From: Rhizobium redzepovicii
GTDB lineage: Bacteria > Pseudomonadota > Alphaproteobacteria > Rhizobiales > Rhizobiaceae
Assembly (NCBI RefSeq): GCF_019793435.1
Contig: NZ_JAILYH010000015.1
Coordinates: forward strand, 124,001-188,000
DNA length: 64,000 nucleotides
Direction: 5' to 3'
Part shown: positions 1 to 8,027 of the stretch, piece by piece
Position numbering within the stretch: position 1 is the first letter of the stretch
Layout: each line of letters opens with the position of its first letter
The notes under the pieces: generated by a model
What the model was told of the DNA's origin: nothing
What the model saw: only the letters and a program-made list of their open reading frames with translations
Database searches by the model: none
Position numbers and translations under genes: made by a program

Positions 1-49
1 AGCCGGCGAGCATCAGGAAGGCAGCGCAAGCAAGGACTTTTATTTTCAT
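1..49 (-). CDS. 5' end of an exported protein (partial)
   Basis: Only the first 16 codons lie inside the window. They read MKIKVLACAAFLMLAG, a classic start of a Sec or lipoprotein signal peptide: two lysines followed by a hydrophobic stretch. A GGAG ribosome binding site lies about 9 bases upstream of the ATG on the minus strand. The protein body is off the left edge, so its function cannot be given. A lipoprotein is possible, because the sequence is running into a small-residue region where a lipobox could sit, but the cysteine is not visible. Confidence 0.6.
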   Translation of the reverse strand, partial: MKIKVLACAAFLMLAG

Positions 50-196
50 TCAGTTGGATCTCCAAGAATCGGAGCGTAATAAACGCTTCGCATTCTTACA
101 AACAGAGCGGGAACAATATTTGCAATACGCGGAAATGAATATTATTGAACCTGCGCATGTGACTGCATGACAGTGGATATGGCTGCGTCGCTCGAC

Positions 197-736
197 TTAT
201 ACCGGAGGGTTTGAAACGGAACTTGCGGCCCCGTTCTCATCATCGGCGATTGGTACGCCCGCTTCCAACGCTGCGAGGATAAAAGCCTGCCGCACCGTCT
301 CGGCCGGCATCCGCCCGGCAAGCCAGGCACGACAGAAATCGATGGCTCTTTGCTGATGAACGCCGTCATGGATCGGCCAGTCGGAGACGAGTGCATAAAG
401 CGCGTCCTGCGGTGAGCGGAGAACCAGCCGTTCGCCGGCATCAAGATCGATCGAGATCGTTTTTTTCCAGAACGCGGAATGGTCGCTAATGGCAGTAGCA
501 CCTGAAGGTGAATTGACCAGGAATAACTGCGGAAGCCCGATCTCGGTTCCAGTGTGGGTCCGGATGGTATCACTATTGGAAGGGGCGATACGCCGACATG
601 GGAAGGATGCAAGGAGAAGCGTTGCGGCGCGTCCTTTGAGGCTCCGCCCGATTGGGCGTGCGCCTTCAGAATGAGGATCGGCGGGAATGCCGCGCCAGCG
701 CTCAAGAGAGACCTTGAGATGATCGCCGGAACCCAA
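197..736 (-). CDS. DUF982 domain protein, start codon unresolved
   Basis: The C-terminal half (about residues 88-165) has the DUF982 pattern common in rhizobia: a short beta-rich start, then a WP motif (SDWPIHDG), then a helical segment with RAIDFCRAWLAGR and AAFILAALEAG-like spacing. DUF982 proteins are small (about 80-110 residues) and of unknown function. The first 80 or so residues do not look like the family. The frame has no ATG or GTG: the listed start is a TTG at 736, and an ATT at 488-490 after a CAGGT stretch would give a protein of normal DUF982 length. The gene may therefore use a rare start or have lost its 5' end. Confidence 0.6.
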   Translation of the reverse strand: MGSGDHLKVSLERWRGIPADPHSEGARPIGRSLKGRAATLLLASFPCRRIAPSNSDTIRTHTGTEIGLPQLFLVNSPSGATAISDHSAFWKKTISIDLDAGERLVLRSPQDALYALVSDWPIHDGVHQQRAIDFCRAWLAGRMPAETVRQAFILAALEAGVPIADDENGAASSVSNPPV

Positions 737-764
737 GAAAGCCTCATCCTGAGCGCCGCCGCTT

Positions 765-1172
765 TCAGGCGGGCAGCTTGCAGTCCTTGCTCATGCCGGC
801 GGACTGCATGGCGGAGACCTTACCCTTTGATGCAGCAATTTCGCCCTCCTTGTCTCCCCCTGCAACGCTGCCGATGGGGACGCCGACAAGAAAGACGCCG
901 AAGGCATCGCCGTTCGCCGCGCTGATCTGCTGCTTCGACAAGTCGTCCAGCTTGGCTCTCTCCTTTTTCAGTTCGGCGGCGAGAGCTTCGCAGCTAAGGT
1001 TCGTATAAGCCGCCATTGGAATGTCGACCTGCACAATAGCGTCAGGACGTTTGGCGCAGCCGGCGAGTGCCGCCGTCGCCGCAAATGCGATAATGATCTT
1101 TTTCGTGAATGGTCCCCAATTCCCGCAATAGCTGTAACATTGCCGCCCGCAGATGATCCGTCTTTCAACCAC
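765..1172 (-). CDS. Small lipoprotein, unknown function
   Basis: The body contains a lipoprotein signal peptide (KKIIIAFAATAALAGC) with the lipobox LAGC. A soluble part of about 85 residues follows, with a charged helix (ELKKERAKLDDLSKQQ) and a glycine/valine-rich stretch that may be membrane-active (FGVFLVGVPIGSVAGG). The listed ATG (1172) puts 22 odd residues before the signal peptide. The natural first residue before KKIII is encoded by ACG at 1104-1106, which has GGGGA at good ribosome-binding distance. The true start is therefore probably that non-canonical codon or is damaged. It is transcribed divergently from uvrB. Function unknown. Confidence 0.65.
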   Translation of the reverse strand: MVERRIICGRQCYSYCGNWGPFTKKIIIAFAATAALAGCAKRPDAIVQVDIPMAAYTNLSCEALAAELKKERAKLDDLSKQQISAANGDAFGVFLVGVPIGSVAGGDKEGEIAASKGKVSAMQSAGMSKDCKLPA

Positions 1173-1324
1173 AGACTTTTATTGATTCACTCGGGAAAAC
1201 CGCATTGCAGACTCTTTGCCGACATTCCGCGCCCAACATTATTCGCCAATCCGAACGATTCATTCGTTTCCCTTTTGTACTCTTCCCTCTTCCCTTTCGC
1301 GCTGACTCTCTCCATATTCCCGCC

Positions 1325-4273
1325 ATGGCCAAATCTCCGAAGAAATCCCCCGCCCCGAATGGCTTCGAGGAAGCTCCGCAGTCGTCCTTCGAGGGCGCTC
1401 CCCTGTCCGGCTCCGTGGCCGACTGGGTGAAGCAGCTGGAGGCTGATGCCGAAGCGTCGGGCGTCGAGACCCAGCGCCAGATCGCCTCAAAGGCCGGCAA
1501 GCACCGCAAGAAGGTGGAAATCGCGGCTTCGAAATCGGCGCGTGGCACTTCGATGGGCGGCTCGACCGACCCGAAGACGCGCGCGGCCGCAGGCCTCAAC
1601 CCCGTAGCGGGCATGAATACGACGCTGGAGGAAGCCTCGTCGCTGCAGGCCGGCACCGCCGTCACCGCCACCGTCGAGGCGCTGTCGGCGCTGATCGAGA
1701 GCGGCAACCCGCTGCATAAGAACGGCAAGATCTGGACGCCGCACCGCCCGGCCCGGCCGGACAAGTCCGAAGGCGGCATCCGCATCCTGATGAAGTCGGA
1801 TTACGAGCCGGCCGGCGATCAACCCACAGCTATCCGCGATCTCGTCGAAGGGCTGGAGAATGGCGACCGCAGCCAGGTGCTGCTCGGCGTCACCGGCTCC
1901 GGCAAGACCTTCACCATGGCCAAGGTGATCGAGGCGACGCAGCGCCCGGCCGTCATCCTGGCGCCGAACAAGACGCTGGCCGCCCAGCTCTATTCGGAAT
2001 TCAAGAATTTCTTCCCCGACAACGCGGTGGAATATTTCGTTTCCTACTACGATTATTACCAGCCGGAAGCCTATGTGCCGCGCTCCGACACCTATATCGA
2101 GAAGGAAAGCTCGATCAACGAGCAGATCGACCGCATGCGCCACTCGGCGACGCGCTCGCTGCTCGAACGCGACGATTGCATTATCGTCGCCTCGGTCTCC
2201 TGCATCTACGGTATCGGCTCGGTCGAGACCTATACCGCGATGACCTTCCAGATGTCGGTCGGTGACCGGCTGGACCAGCGCCAGCTGCTGGCCGACCTCG
2301 TCGCCCAGCAATATAAGCGCCGCGACATGGATTTCACCCGCGGCAGCTTCCGGGTGCGCGGCGACACGATCGAACTCTTCCCCGCCCACCTTGAAGATGC
2401 CGCCTGGCGCATCTCGATGTTCGGCGACGAGATCGACGCCATCACCGAGTTCGATCCGCTCACCGGCCAGAAGGTCGGCGATCTGAAATCGGTGAAGATC
2501 TACGCCAATTCGCACTATGTCACGCCGCGCCCGACGCTGAATGGCGCCATCAAGTCGATCAAGGAGGAGCTCAGGCTTCGCCTTGCCGAGCTTGAGAAGG
2601 CCGGCCGCCTGCTGGAAGCCCAGCGCCTGGAGCAGCGCACGCGCTACGATATCGAAATGCTCGAAGCCACCGGCTCCTGCCAGGGCATTGAGAACTATTC
2701 TCGTTATCTCACCGGCCGCGACCCCGGCGATCCGCCGCCGACGCTGTTCGAATATATCCCCGACAACGCCCTCGTCTTCATCGACGAAAGCCATGTCACC
2801 GTGCCGCAGATCGGCGGCATGTACCGCGGCGACTTCCGGCGTAAGGCGACGCTGGCCGAATACGGCTTCCGCCTGCCCTCCTGCATGGACAACCGGCCGC
2901 TGCGCTTCGAGGAATGGGACGCCATGCGCCCCGACACCATCGCCGTTTCGGCCACCCCCGGCAGCTGGGAGATGGAACAGTCCGGCGGCGTCTTCGCCGA
3001 ACAGGTGATCCGGCCTACGGGCCTGATCGACCCGCCGGTCGAGGTCCGCTCAGCCCGCACCCAGGTCGACGACGTGCTCGGCGAGATCCGCGAAACCGCC
3101 GCCAAGGGCTATCGCACGCTGTGCACCGTGCTGACTAAGCGCATGGCCGAAGACCTCACAGAATATCTGCATGAGCAGGGCGTGCGCGTCCGCTACATGC
3201 ACTCCGACATCGACACGTTGGAGCGCATAGAGATCCTCCGCGACCTCCGCCTCGGCGCCTTCGACGTGCTCGTCGGCATCAACTTGCTGCGCGAGGGCCT
3301 CGACATTCCCGAATGCGGCTTCGTTGCCATCCTCGACGCCGACAAGGAAGGTTTCCTGCGATCCGAGACATCGCTGATCCAGACGATCGGCCGCGCCGCG
3401 CGCAACGTCGACGGCAAGGTCATCCTCTATGCCGACCAGGTCACCGGCTCGATGAAGCGGGCGATGGAAGAAACCGGCCGCCGCCGCGAAAAGCAGATGA
3501 TCTATAACCAGGAGCATGGCATCACCCCGGAATCGGTGAAAGCCAGAATCTCCGACATCCTCGACTCTGTCTACGAACGCGACCACGTCCGCGCCGATAT
3601 CTCAGGCGTTTCAGGTAAGGGCTTCGCCGATGGCGGCAACCTCGTCGGCAACAACCTACAGGCCCATCTCAACGCGCTCGAAAAGAGCATGCGCGACGCC
3701 GCCGCCGATCTCGACTTCGAAAAAGCCGCCCGCCTCCGCGACGAAATCAAACGCCTCAAGGCCGCCGAACTGGCCGTGATGGACGATCCGATGGCCCGAG
3801 AGGAATCCAAGGCAATGGAAGGTAAAGCTCGCGACAAATACCCTTCTCCCCAGCGGGGAGAAGGTGCCGGCAGGGCGGATGAGGGGGCCACCCCCTCCTA
3901 CTTCGCTAAGCCTTCAATCGACGACATGGGCCCAGGCACCGACACTGCCACGCCCCTCTTCCGCAAACCCGCCCTCAATGACATGGGCCGCGACATCGCC
4001 GAACCCGCCAAGAAGAGCCTGTTCCGCAAAAACGACCTCGACGAAATGACGGTCGGCCGCACGGAGAAGCCGGTCGCCGGACAGCTGCCGGAAAAGCCCG
4101 ATGCCGCCAAGGGTTCGAAGCGGTTTTCACCACTGCTGGAGGGCCAGCCGGAGCGCGACGATGGCCTGCGGCCCGTAGTACGCGCCCGGGTGGGCGCCGG
4201 CAGCTACGAGGATCCGGGCGAACAGAAGCGTAAGGGCCGGACGAAGGGGAAGACTGGGCGGCCGGGGCGGTGA
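1325..4273 (+). CDS. uvrB: UvrABC excinuclease subunit B
   Basis: UvrB is the damage-verifying helicase of nucleotide excision repair: it is loaded by UvrA and recruits UvrC. Canonical UvrB begins near residue 158 (SDYEPAGDQPTAI). Walker A GVTGSGKT is at about 188, the beta-hairpin FVSYYDYYQPEAYVP at about 240-255, the DESH motif at about 485, and the UVR domain that binds UvrC at about 783-815. The protein is 982 residues, against about 670 in E. coli, because of a 155-residue lysine/alanine-rich N-terminal extension and a C-terminal tail of about 150 residues. That tail holds a palindromic repeat read in frame and three degenerate FRKPxLxDM units. The ATG at 1325 was chosen as the start where lysine-rich sequence begins. 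No SOS box was found upstream. Confidence 0.97.
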   Translation: MAKSPKKSPAPNGFEEAPQSSFEGAPLSGSVADWVKQLEADAEASGVETQRQIASKAGKHRKKVEIAASKSARGTSMGGSTDPKTRAAAGLNPVAGMNTTLEEASSLQAGTAVTATVEALSALIESGNPLHKNGKIWTPHRPARPDKSEGGIRILMKSDYEPAGDQPTAIRDLVEGLENGDRSQVLLGVTGSGKTFTMAKVIEATQRPAVILAPNKTLAAQLYSEFKNFFPDNAVEYFVSYYDYYQPEAYVPRSDTYIEKESSINEQIDRMRHSATRSLLERDDCIIVASVSCIYGIGSVETYTAMTFQMSVGDRLDQRQLLADLVAQQYKRRDMDFTRGSFRVRGDTIELFPAHLEDAAWRISMFGDEIDAITEFDPLTGQKVGDLKSVKIYANSHYVTPRPTLNGAIKSIKEELRLRLAELEKAGRLLEAQRLEQRTRYDIEMLEATGSCQGIENYSRYLTGRDPGDPPPTLFEYIPDNALVFIDESHVTVPQIGGMYRGDFRRKATLAEYGFRLPSCMDNRPLRFEEWDAMRPDTIAVSATPGSWEMEQSGGVFAEQVIRPTGLIDPPVEVRSARTQVDDVLGEIRETAAKGYRTLCTVLTKRMAEDLTEYLHEQGVRVRYMHSDIDTLERIEILRDLRLGAFDVLVGINLLREGLDIPECGFVAILDADKEGFLRSETSLIQTIGRAARNVDGKVILYADQVTGSMKRAMEETGRRREKQMIYNQEHGITPESVKARISDILDSVYERDHVRADISGVSGKGFADGGNLVGNNLQAHLNALEKSMRDAAADLDFEKAARLRDEIKRLKAAELAVMDDPMAREESKAMEGKARDKYPSPQRGEGAGRADEGATPSYFAKPSIDDMGPGTDTATPLFRKPALNDMGRDIAEPAKKSLFRKNDLDEMTVGRTEKPVAGQLPEKPDAAKGSKRFSPLLEGQPERDDGLRPVVRARVGAGSYEDPGEQKRKGRTKGKTGRPGR
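3842..3890 (+). repeat. Dispersed palindromic repeat inside uvrB
   Basis: The element starts with a perfect 10-bp inverted repeat, CCTTCTCCCC / GGGGAGAAGG (3842-3851 and 3855-3864), and continues into GCCGGCAGGGCGGATGAGGG. The same unit occurs twice more in the window in non-coding DNA, in inverted orientation to each other (56193-56240 and 56302-56349). Here it is in phase with uvrB and adds about 16 residues (PSPQRGEGAGRADEGA, about 840-855) between the UVR domain and the C-terminal tail, without stopping the frame. Confidence 0.85.
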
Positions 4274-4343
4274 GCGAACGGGACGCCGAGTGAGGGAGCC
4301 CACTCCGCAAAATAACCAATGCCGCGGCGAACATACTTCCCCC

Positions 4344-5042
4344 TCATCCAGACCCGACCCTCCCCGTCCCCGCTACCAGCGCAAAATAAATCCGCTCTAC
4401 CCGACAGGCTGCACTCCTGGCGTTCGCCTCGAACCCCGCCGCCGGCCAGCCGCGCCGAGGGCTGCCGTCGGCCGCAATCAGCCAGTACCAGCGCTCGTCC
4501 GACCCCGTCAGGTCGATCTTGAAGATCCGCCCCATGCAGGCATCGCCGTAGAAACCGATGAAATCGTCGCCGGGCTTTTCCTTCCAGGAGTGGCGCCACC
4601 TCCCCCGCGGCGTCTCGCCGCTGACGACCATCTCCCAGCTCTTCCAGCCGTTATAGTCCGATTGCGCCGTCAGGGAGCCATCATAGGGTTTCGCCTCGAT
4701 CTGCAGGCAGCCTTCGAGAAACTCTGCGACCGAGTTGCAAACGCTGTTCCATGCCTCGTCACTGTGCCAGGTCAGTTTGTAGGCGAACTCATCAGAGACA
4801 TTCTTCAAGGCAGCGGCGACGGTGGAGGCCACACCTTCCCGGCTCGCCGGTTCGCCGCGCAGCCTGATAAGGAGATAGGTGCAGAGAAAATCTGCCGTAT
4901 CCCGCGCGATCGGTTTGATGACATGAAGGTTTCGGCGCTTGCCGACCTCATAGCCGCCGAAATCCCGGATGCGGCGCTGAGGCTGTTTGCGAAGGGCATT
5001 ATTGAGGAACGATCTGAGAAGCGTTCCGATATCGTCTTGCAT
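4344..5042 (-). CDS. Conserved hypothetical protein
   Basis: This encodes 232 residues with no recognisable family. The ATG at 5042 has a strong GAGGAGAGG ribosome binding site, which beats an in-frame upstream ATG at 5078. The N-terminal two thirds looks helical and globular (ADFLCTYLLIRLRGEPASRE, HSDEAWNSVCNSVAEFLEG). The C-terminal third is rich in tryptophan (GRIFKIDLTGSDERWYWLIA), suggesting a beta-rich domain. There is no signal peptide or membrane helix. It is convergent with uvrB, ending 70 bases after it, and sits next to the SRAP gene on the same strand, although a 118-base gap makes an operon uncertain. Confidence 0.75.
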   Translation of the reverse strand: MQDDIGTLLRSFLNNALRKQPQRRIRDFGGYEVGKRRNLHVIKPIARDTADFLCTYLLIRLRGEPASREGVASTVAAALKNVSDEFAYKLTWHSDEAWNSVCNSVAEFLEGCLQIEAKPYDGSLTAQSDYNGWKSWEMVVSGETPRGRWRHSWKEKPGDDFIGFYGDACMGRIFKIDLTGSDERWYWLIAADGSPRRGWPAAGFEANARSAACRVERIYFALVAGTGRVGSG

Positions 5043-5160
5043 GCGTTTCCTCTCCTCGTGAGGATGTCTCTGCCGCATGGTTTCGTGAATGGCTCCGCCC
5101 GAGCCGTAAAATCAGAGCAATTCCGGGCGCAAAACGCCGCACGCTTTTGCCCGGATTGCT

Positions 5161-5883
5161 TTAGATCAGCGTCGGTTCCGGATCGTCCTCGACCTCTTCG
5201 ATGATCTCCGGCCTATCGTTCTTCGGAGAGCCGACATCCCGGCCGATCTTCCACATCGTCATCAGTTCGGAGGGGAAGGATTTCAGGAGATCGTTCGGGT
5301 CCGGTTCGGGCGACAGCCATCTCTCGTAATCGGCGCGATGCAGAATGACGGGCATGCGGTCATGAATCTCAGACATCATCTCGTTCGGCTCACAGGTGAC
5401 GACGGCAAAGTTGCGGATGGACACGCCCCTCTCATCCGTCCACGTCTCCCAGATGCCGGCGAGCGCAAAAGGCGAGCCGTCGGTCATGGCGATGGCATAG
5501 GGCTGTTTGTTCTTGCCGGTCCCGTGAATGTCCTTCCATTCGAAGAAGCCATTGATGGGAATGAGGCAGCGACGCGATCGGTATGCCGAGCGGAACATGC
5601 CGTTGCCGCTGATCGTCTCGCATCTAACATTGACTGGCGGCGGCCTGCCGCCGGGTTTCGCCCAGGAAGGCATCAGACCCCAGCGCGCGGTCACGAATAT
5701 AGGCCCCGACGTATCGGGTTCGCGCACGATATCCCTGATGATAATAGGATAATCTTGCGACGGCGCCCCATTCCAGCGGGGAAAGCGGTTTCCCAGCCCG
5801 TCGATATCCCCGCCCTTCACTGCAAAGGCGAAATTGCCGATCAATTCTTCAAGCGAAGTTTTTACGAAGATGCGTCCGCACAT
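5161..5883 (-). CDS. yedK: SOS response-associated peptidase (SRAP/YedK, HMCES-like)
   Basis: SRAP proteins form a thiazolidine crosslink between Cys2 and abasic sites in single-stranded DNA, shielding them at replication forks. All key residues are visible: Cys2 directly after the start Met (MCGRIF), the NVRCE motif (Asn85, Arg87, Glu89), the catalytic Glu115 in GFFEWK, and His174 in EIHDRMPVIL. At 240 residues the length is normal for the family. The C-terminus is acidic (EEVEDDPE). A perfect alphaproteobacterial LexA box lies 29 bases upstream of the start, so SOS induction is strongly suggested. Its closeness to uvrB makes this a DNA repair corner of the window. Confidence 0.95.
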   Translation of the reverse strand: MCGRIFVKTSLEELIGNFAFAVKGGDIDGLGNRFPRWNGAPSQDYPIIIRDIVREPDTSGPIFVTARWGLMPSWAKPGGRPPPVNVRCETISGNGMFRSAYRSRRCLIPINGFFEWKDIHGTGKNKQPYAIAMTDGSPFALAGIWETWTDERGVSIRNFAVVTCEPNEMMSEIHDRMPVILHRADYERWLSPEPDPNDLLKSFPSELMTMWKIGRDVGSPKNDRPEIIEEVEDDPEPTLI

Positions 5884-5911
5884 TGTGCTTCCTGTCGATC
5901 GAATATTAGAC

Positions 5912-5926
5912 GTTCTGATTATGTTC
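5912..5926. promoter_or_regulatory. LexA (SOS) box upstream of the SRAP gene
   Basis: The sequence GTTC-TGATTAT-GTTC is an exact match to the direct-repeat LexA operator of alphaproteobacteria (GTTC-N7-GTTC, equal to GAAC-N7-GAAC on the other strand). Its near edge is 29 bases from the SRAP start codon, a position where repressor binding would block the promoter. Confidence 0.85.
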
Positions 5927-6141
5927 TCAGCGGTGACGTCGTCAACGAAGCGTCAGTTGTGGCCGTTCAGGAATGCCCCTTCGCGGCCAGGATGACACAG
6001 AAATGAAGGATGAGAAGTAGGCGCCCTCTCGTCGAGGCTGAGAGGAGGCCTGCCCCATCAATCGGTCTATTGCGAAGCAAGGCGAATTGGCGGAAAAAAC
6101 ACGTCAGGCAAGCGGCGTGACAAACGAATCGGAAACCACCC

Positions 6142-6528
6142 ATGCCCGAACTCCGCATCGACCCCTTCCCCTCGCCCGCCGAACTCAACGCCCTCTGGTC
6201 GGCAGCCTGGAACACGCCTGAAGCACCGGATTTCTCCCGCATCCTCCCCCGCAGCCTCACCCATATCGGCGCCTATCACGACGACACACTCGTCGGCTTC
6301 GTCAACGTCGCCTGGGATGGCGGCATCCATGCCTTCATTCTCGACACCTCAGTGCATTCCGACCTGCGCCGGCAGGGGATTGCGACGCGGCTGGTCAGGG
6401 AAGCGACGAGAGTTGCGCGGGAGCGCGGCGCTGAGTGGCTGCATGTCGATTTCGAACCGCACCTGACCGGCTTCTACCGCGCCTGCGGATTTACCCCCAC
6501 CGCGGCGGGCCTCAACAAGCTCAGATGA
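6142..6528 (+). CDS. GNAT family N-acetyltransferase
   Basis: This is a short (128-residue) GNAT enzyme, expected to move an acetyl group from acetyl-CoA to an amine. The acetyl-CoA pyrophosphate loop is visible as DLRRQGIATRLV (about residues 75-86), matching Q/RxxGxG/A. Preceding beta strands (GFVNVAWDG, AFILDTSVH) and the final FYRACGF motif are typical. The substrate cannot be told from sequence. It stands alone between the divergent SRAP gene and a DUF3828 gene. The 258-base upstream gap holds the SOS box near its left end and no other clear feature. Confidence 0.88.
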   Translation: MPELRIDPFPSPAELNALWSAAWNTPEAPDFSRILPRSLTHIGAYHDDTLVGFVNVAWDGGIHAFILDTSVHSDLRRQGIATRLVREATRVARERGAEWLHVDFEPHLTGFYRACGFTPTAAGLNKLR

Positions 6529-6811
6529 GACCGCACCTTCCTGGTCCTGTCTCAACACCAAGAGGTCGCGGGATCGGCCGGAGAGCGTTATCTGCGCTGA
6601 TAATGAACCGGCAGATGGTTGACGTGGCCAAGCAAGGCGGCGTCGATTTTACCTCCGCTCGGATTTTGAACGAGACTGGACAGCTGGCTCGCCTCGGTTG
6701 TGGAATGACGACCGAAGGCGAAAGGCCGCCCGGTGGGATACCTTCCAAAAATGCACCTCCACCTTGATACCCGTTTCGGTTATGATTTCTCGTCATCCGA
6801 GGAGAGCCCGC

Positions 6812-7279
6812 ATGCGCCTGCCCACATTCATCCTGGCCCTGGCCGTCTCAGCGCTCGCAGCCTTGCCCGCATCGGCCGAGACGTACAAGACGCCGAAAGC
6901 GCTGCTCAAGGCTCTCTACAGTTATAACACCGACAACAGCGACGCCGAGGCGCCCTCGCCTTACTCGATCTTCTTCTCCGACCATCTGAATGAGCTCCTG
7001 CAGGCCGACCTCGACAACACGCCCGAAGGCGATGTCGGCGCGATCGACTTCGATCCCGTCATCGCGGGCCAGGATGGCACGGCGAGCGACGTCAGGATCG
7101 GCCAGCCGATCCTGCTGGATGACAAGGCCGAGGTGGAGGTGCAGTTCGAAAACGGCGAAGAGGTGACGCTCTTCTACACGCTGGTGCGGCAACACGGCGG
7201 CTGGAAGGTTGACGACATCGCCAATCAGAAAGGGGATAATCCGTGGAGCCTGAGCGCGTTGTTGGGTGATGCGCAGTAG
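6812..7279 (+). CDS. Exported DUF3828 domain protein
   Basis: A clear Sec signal peptide (MRLPTFILALAVSALAALPA, cut after ASA) is followed by a domain of about 130 residues. It has the DUF3828 layout: an N-terminal helix with TPKALLKALYSYN, an acidic middle (DFDPVIAGQDG), and a final strand with GGWKVDDIAN. Proteins of this kind are periplasmic and of unknown function, and their fold is often compared with NTF2-like domains. The ATG at 6812 has a GAGGAG ribosome binding site 7 bases upstream, which settles the start against longer in-frame options. The 283 bases upstream hold no other convincing gene. Confidence 0.85.
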   Translation: MRLPTFILALAVSALAALPASAETYKTPKALLKALYSYNTDNSDAEAPSPYSIFFSDHLNELLQADLDNTPEGDVGAIDFDPVIAGQDGTASDVRIGQPILLDDKAEVEVQFENGEEVTLFYTLVRQHGGWKVDDIANQKGDNPWSLSALLGDAQ

Positions 7280-7306
7280 GCGATTGTCAATGGCCCCAAG
7301 ATCAGC

Positions 7307-7582
7307 CCTCATGGTGAGGAGGCCCGAAGGGCCGTCTCGAACCACGAGGGCGGGCGTGGAAACCTCTGATGCACCGCATCCAGAATCGAGGTGATGGCGC
7401 CGGTGGCCGCCCCCGTCTTTCGAGGCTTCAGCCTTTGGCTTCCGCACCTCAAGATGAGGGCGGAGCGAGGGCGGCGCCAGGGGCACTGGACCTCCCAGGG
7501 CTGCCCCCACCACCGACGCCAGCCCCCCGGCCATCCACCCTCGTAGTTCGAGACGAACCTGCGGACCTCCTCACCATGAGAG
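7307..7582. repeat. Composite of inverted rhizobial intergenic repeats
   Basis: A unit of about 47 bases starting CTCATGGTGAGGAGG and ending in CGAGGGCGGG (7307-7353) recurs in inverted orientation at 7532-7582 with only scattered mismatches. A related half-unit (CACCTCAAGATGAGGGCGG) lies between them near 7446. This resembles the mosaic intergenic elements of rhizobia (RIME type); family assignment is by resemblance only. The block fills the gap between the DUF3828 gene and the cspA leader, and no gene is supported in it. Confidence 0.7.
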
Positions 7583-7839
7583 CTGATTGATGTACCGAAG
7601 CAGCAAGCGCCGCCAGACGACAAAATCCATGCCCGGCTATCGAATCTACCCGCTCGTCCCGTTTCGGCACGGAATCGCGCTATGGCACAGCCGTGCAAGG
7701 AACCGCTAACTTTTGGTCAAGTATCTGAATCTTCGACATTTCCCGACTTCGATGCGGGCATGCCAAAATAATCCCGCTTGCTTTTTGCCCGAAAAGCTGG
7801 CACCAATTCACCTACTCGGGCATTTGCATGCCGGTGACT

Positions 7840-8027
7840 GGACTGATGTGGTAATCCCTTCCGTTTGGAAGGCGGCGCGGGACTACCCGCCTACGTAGAC
7901 GTTCTTTCCCCGTACGTGACTTCTCCGACTGACCCTTCGTCCCAATCGATCGGGGCGAAAGCTAAAGCCGTCCGCTTCCTCTCGGGGGCGCGGATACTAC
8001 ACAGACTAAGGGAAAAGGACGATCCCA
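7840..8027 (+). promoter_or_regulatory. Structured 5' leader of cspA
   Basis: The region before cspA holds several short, strong hairpins in a row: CCTTCC-GTTT-GGAAGG (7857-7872), GCGGG-ACTA-CCCGC (7877-7890) and the palindrome CTACGTAG (7891-7898). A purine-rich ribosome binding site (AAGGGAAAAGGAC) then lies just before the ATG. Long structured leaders are known to govern cold-shock mRNA stability and translation in other bacteria. That this one does the same is inference, and the promoter was not located. Confidence 0.5.

Noticed and set aside
1173..1324. Possible SOS box upstream of uvrB
   Set aside because: A GAAC tetramer is present but no second tetramer at 7-base spacing on either strand.
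1487..2794. A 435-codon minus-strand frame inside uvrB
   Set aside because: It is the antisense shadow of a strongly conserved gene in GC-rich DNA and matches no family.
6521..6796. A 91-codon minus-strand frame between the GNAT and DUF3828 genes
   Set aside because: Pro/Arg-rich low-complexity product, no ribosome binding site, no family.
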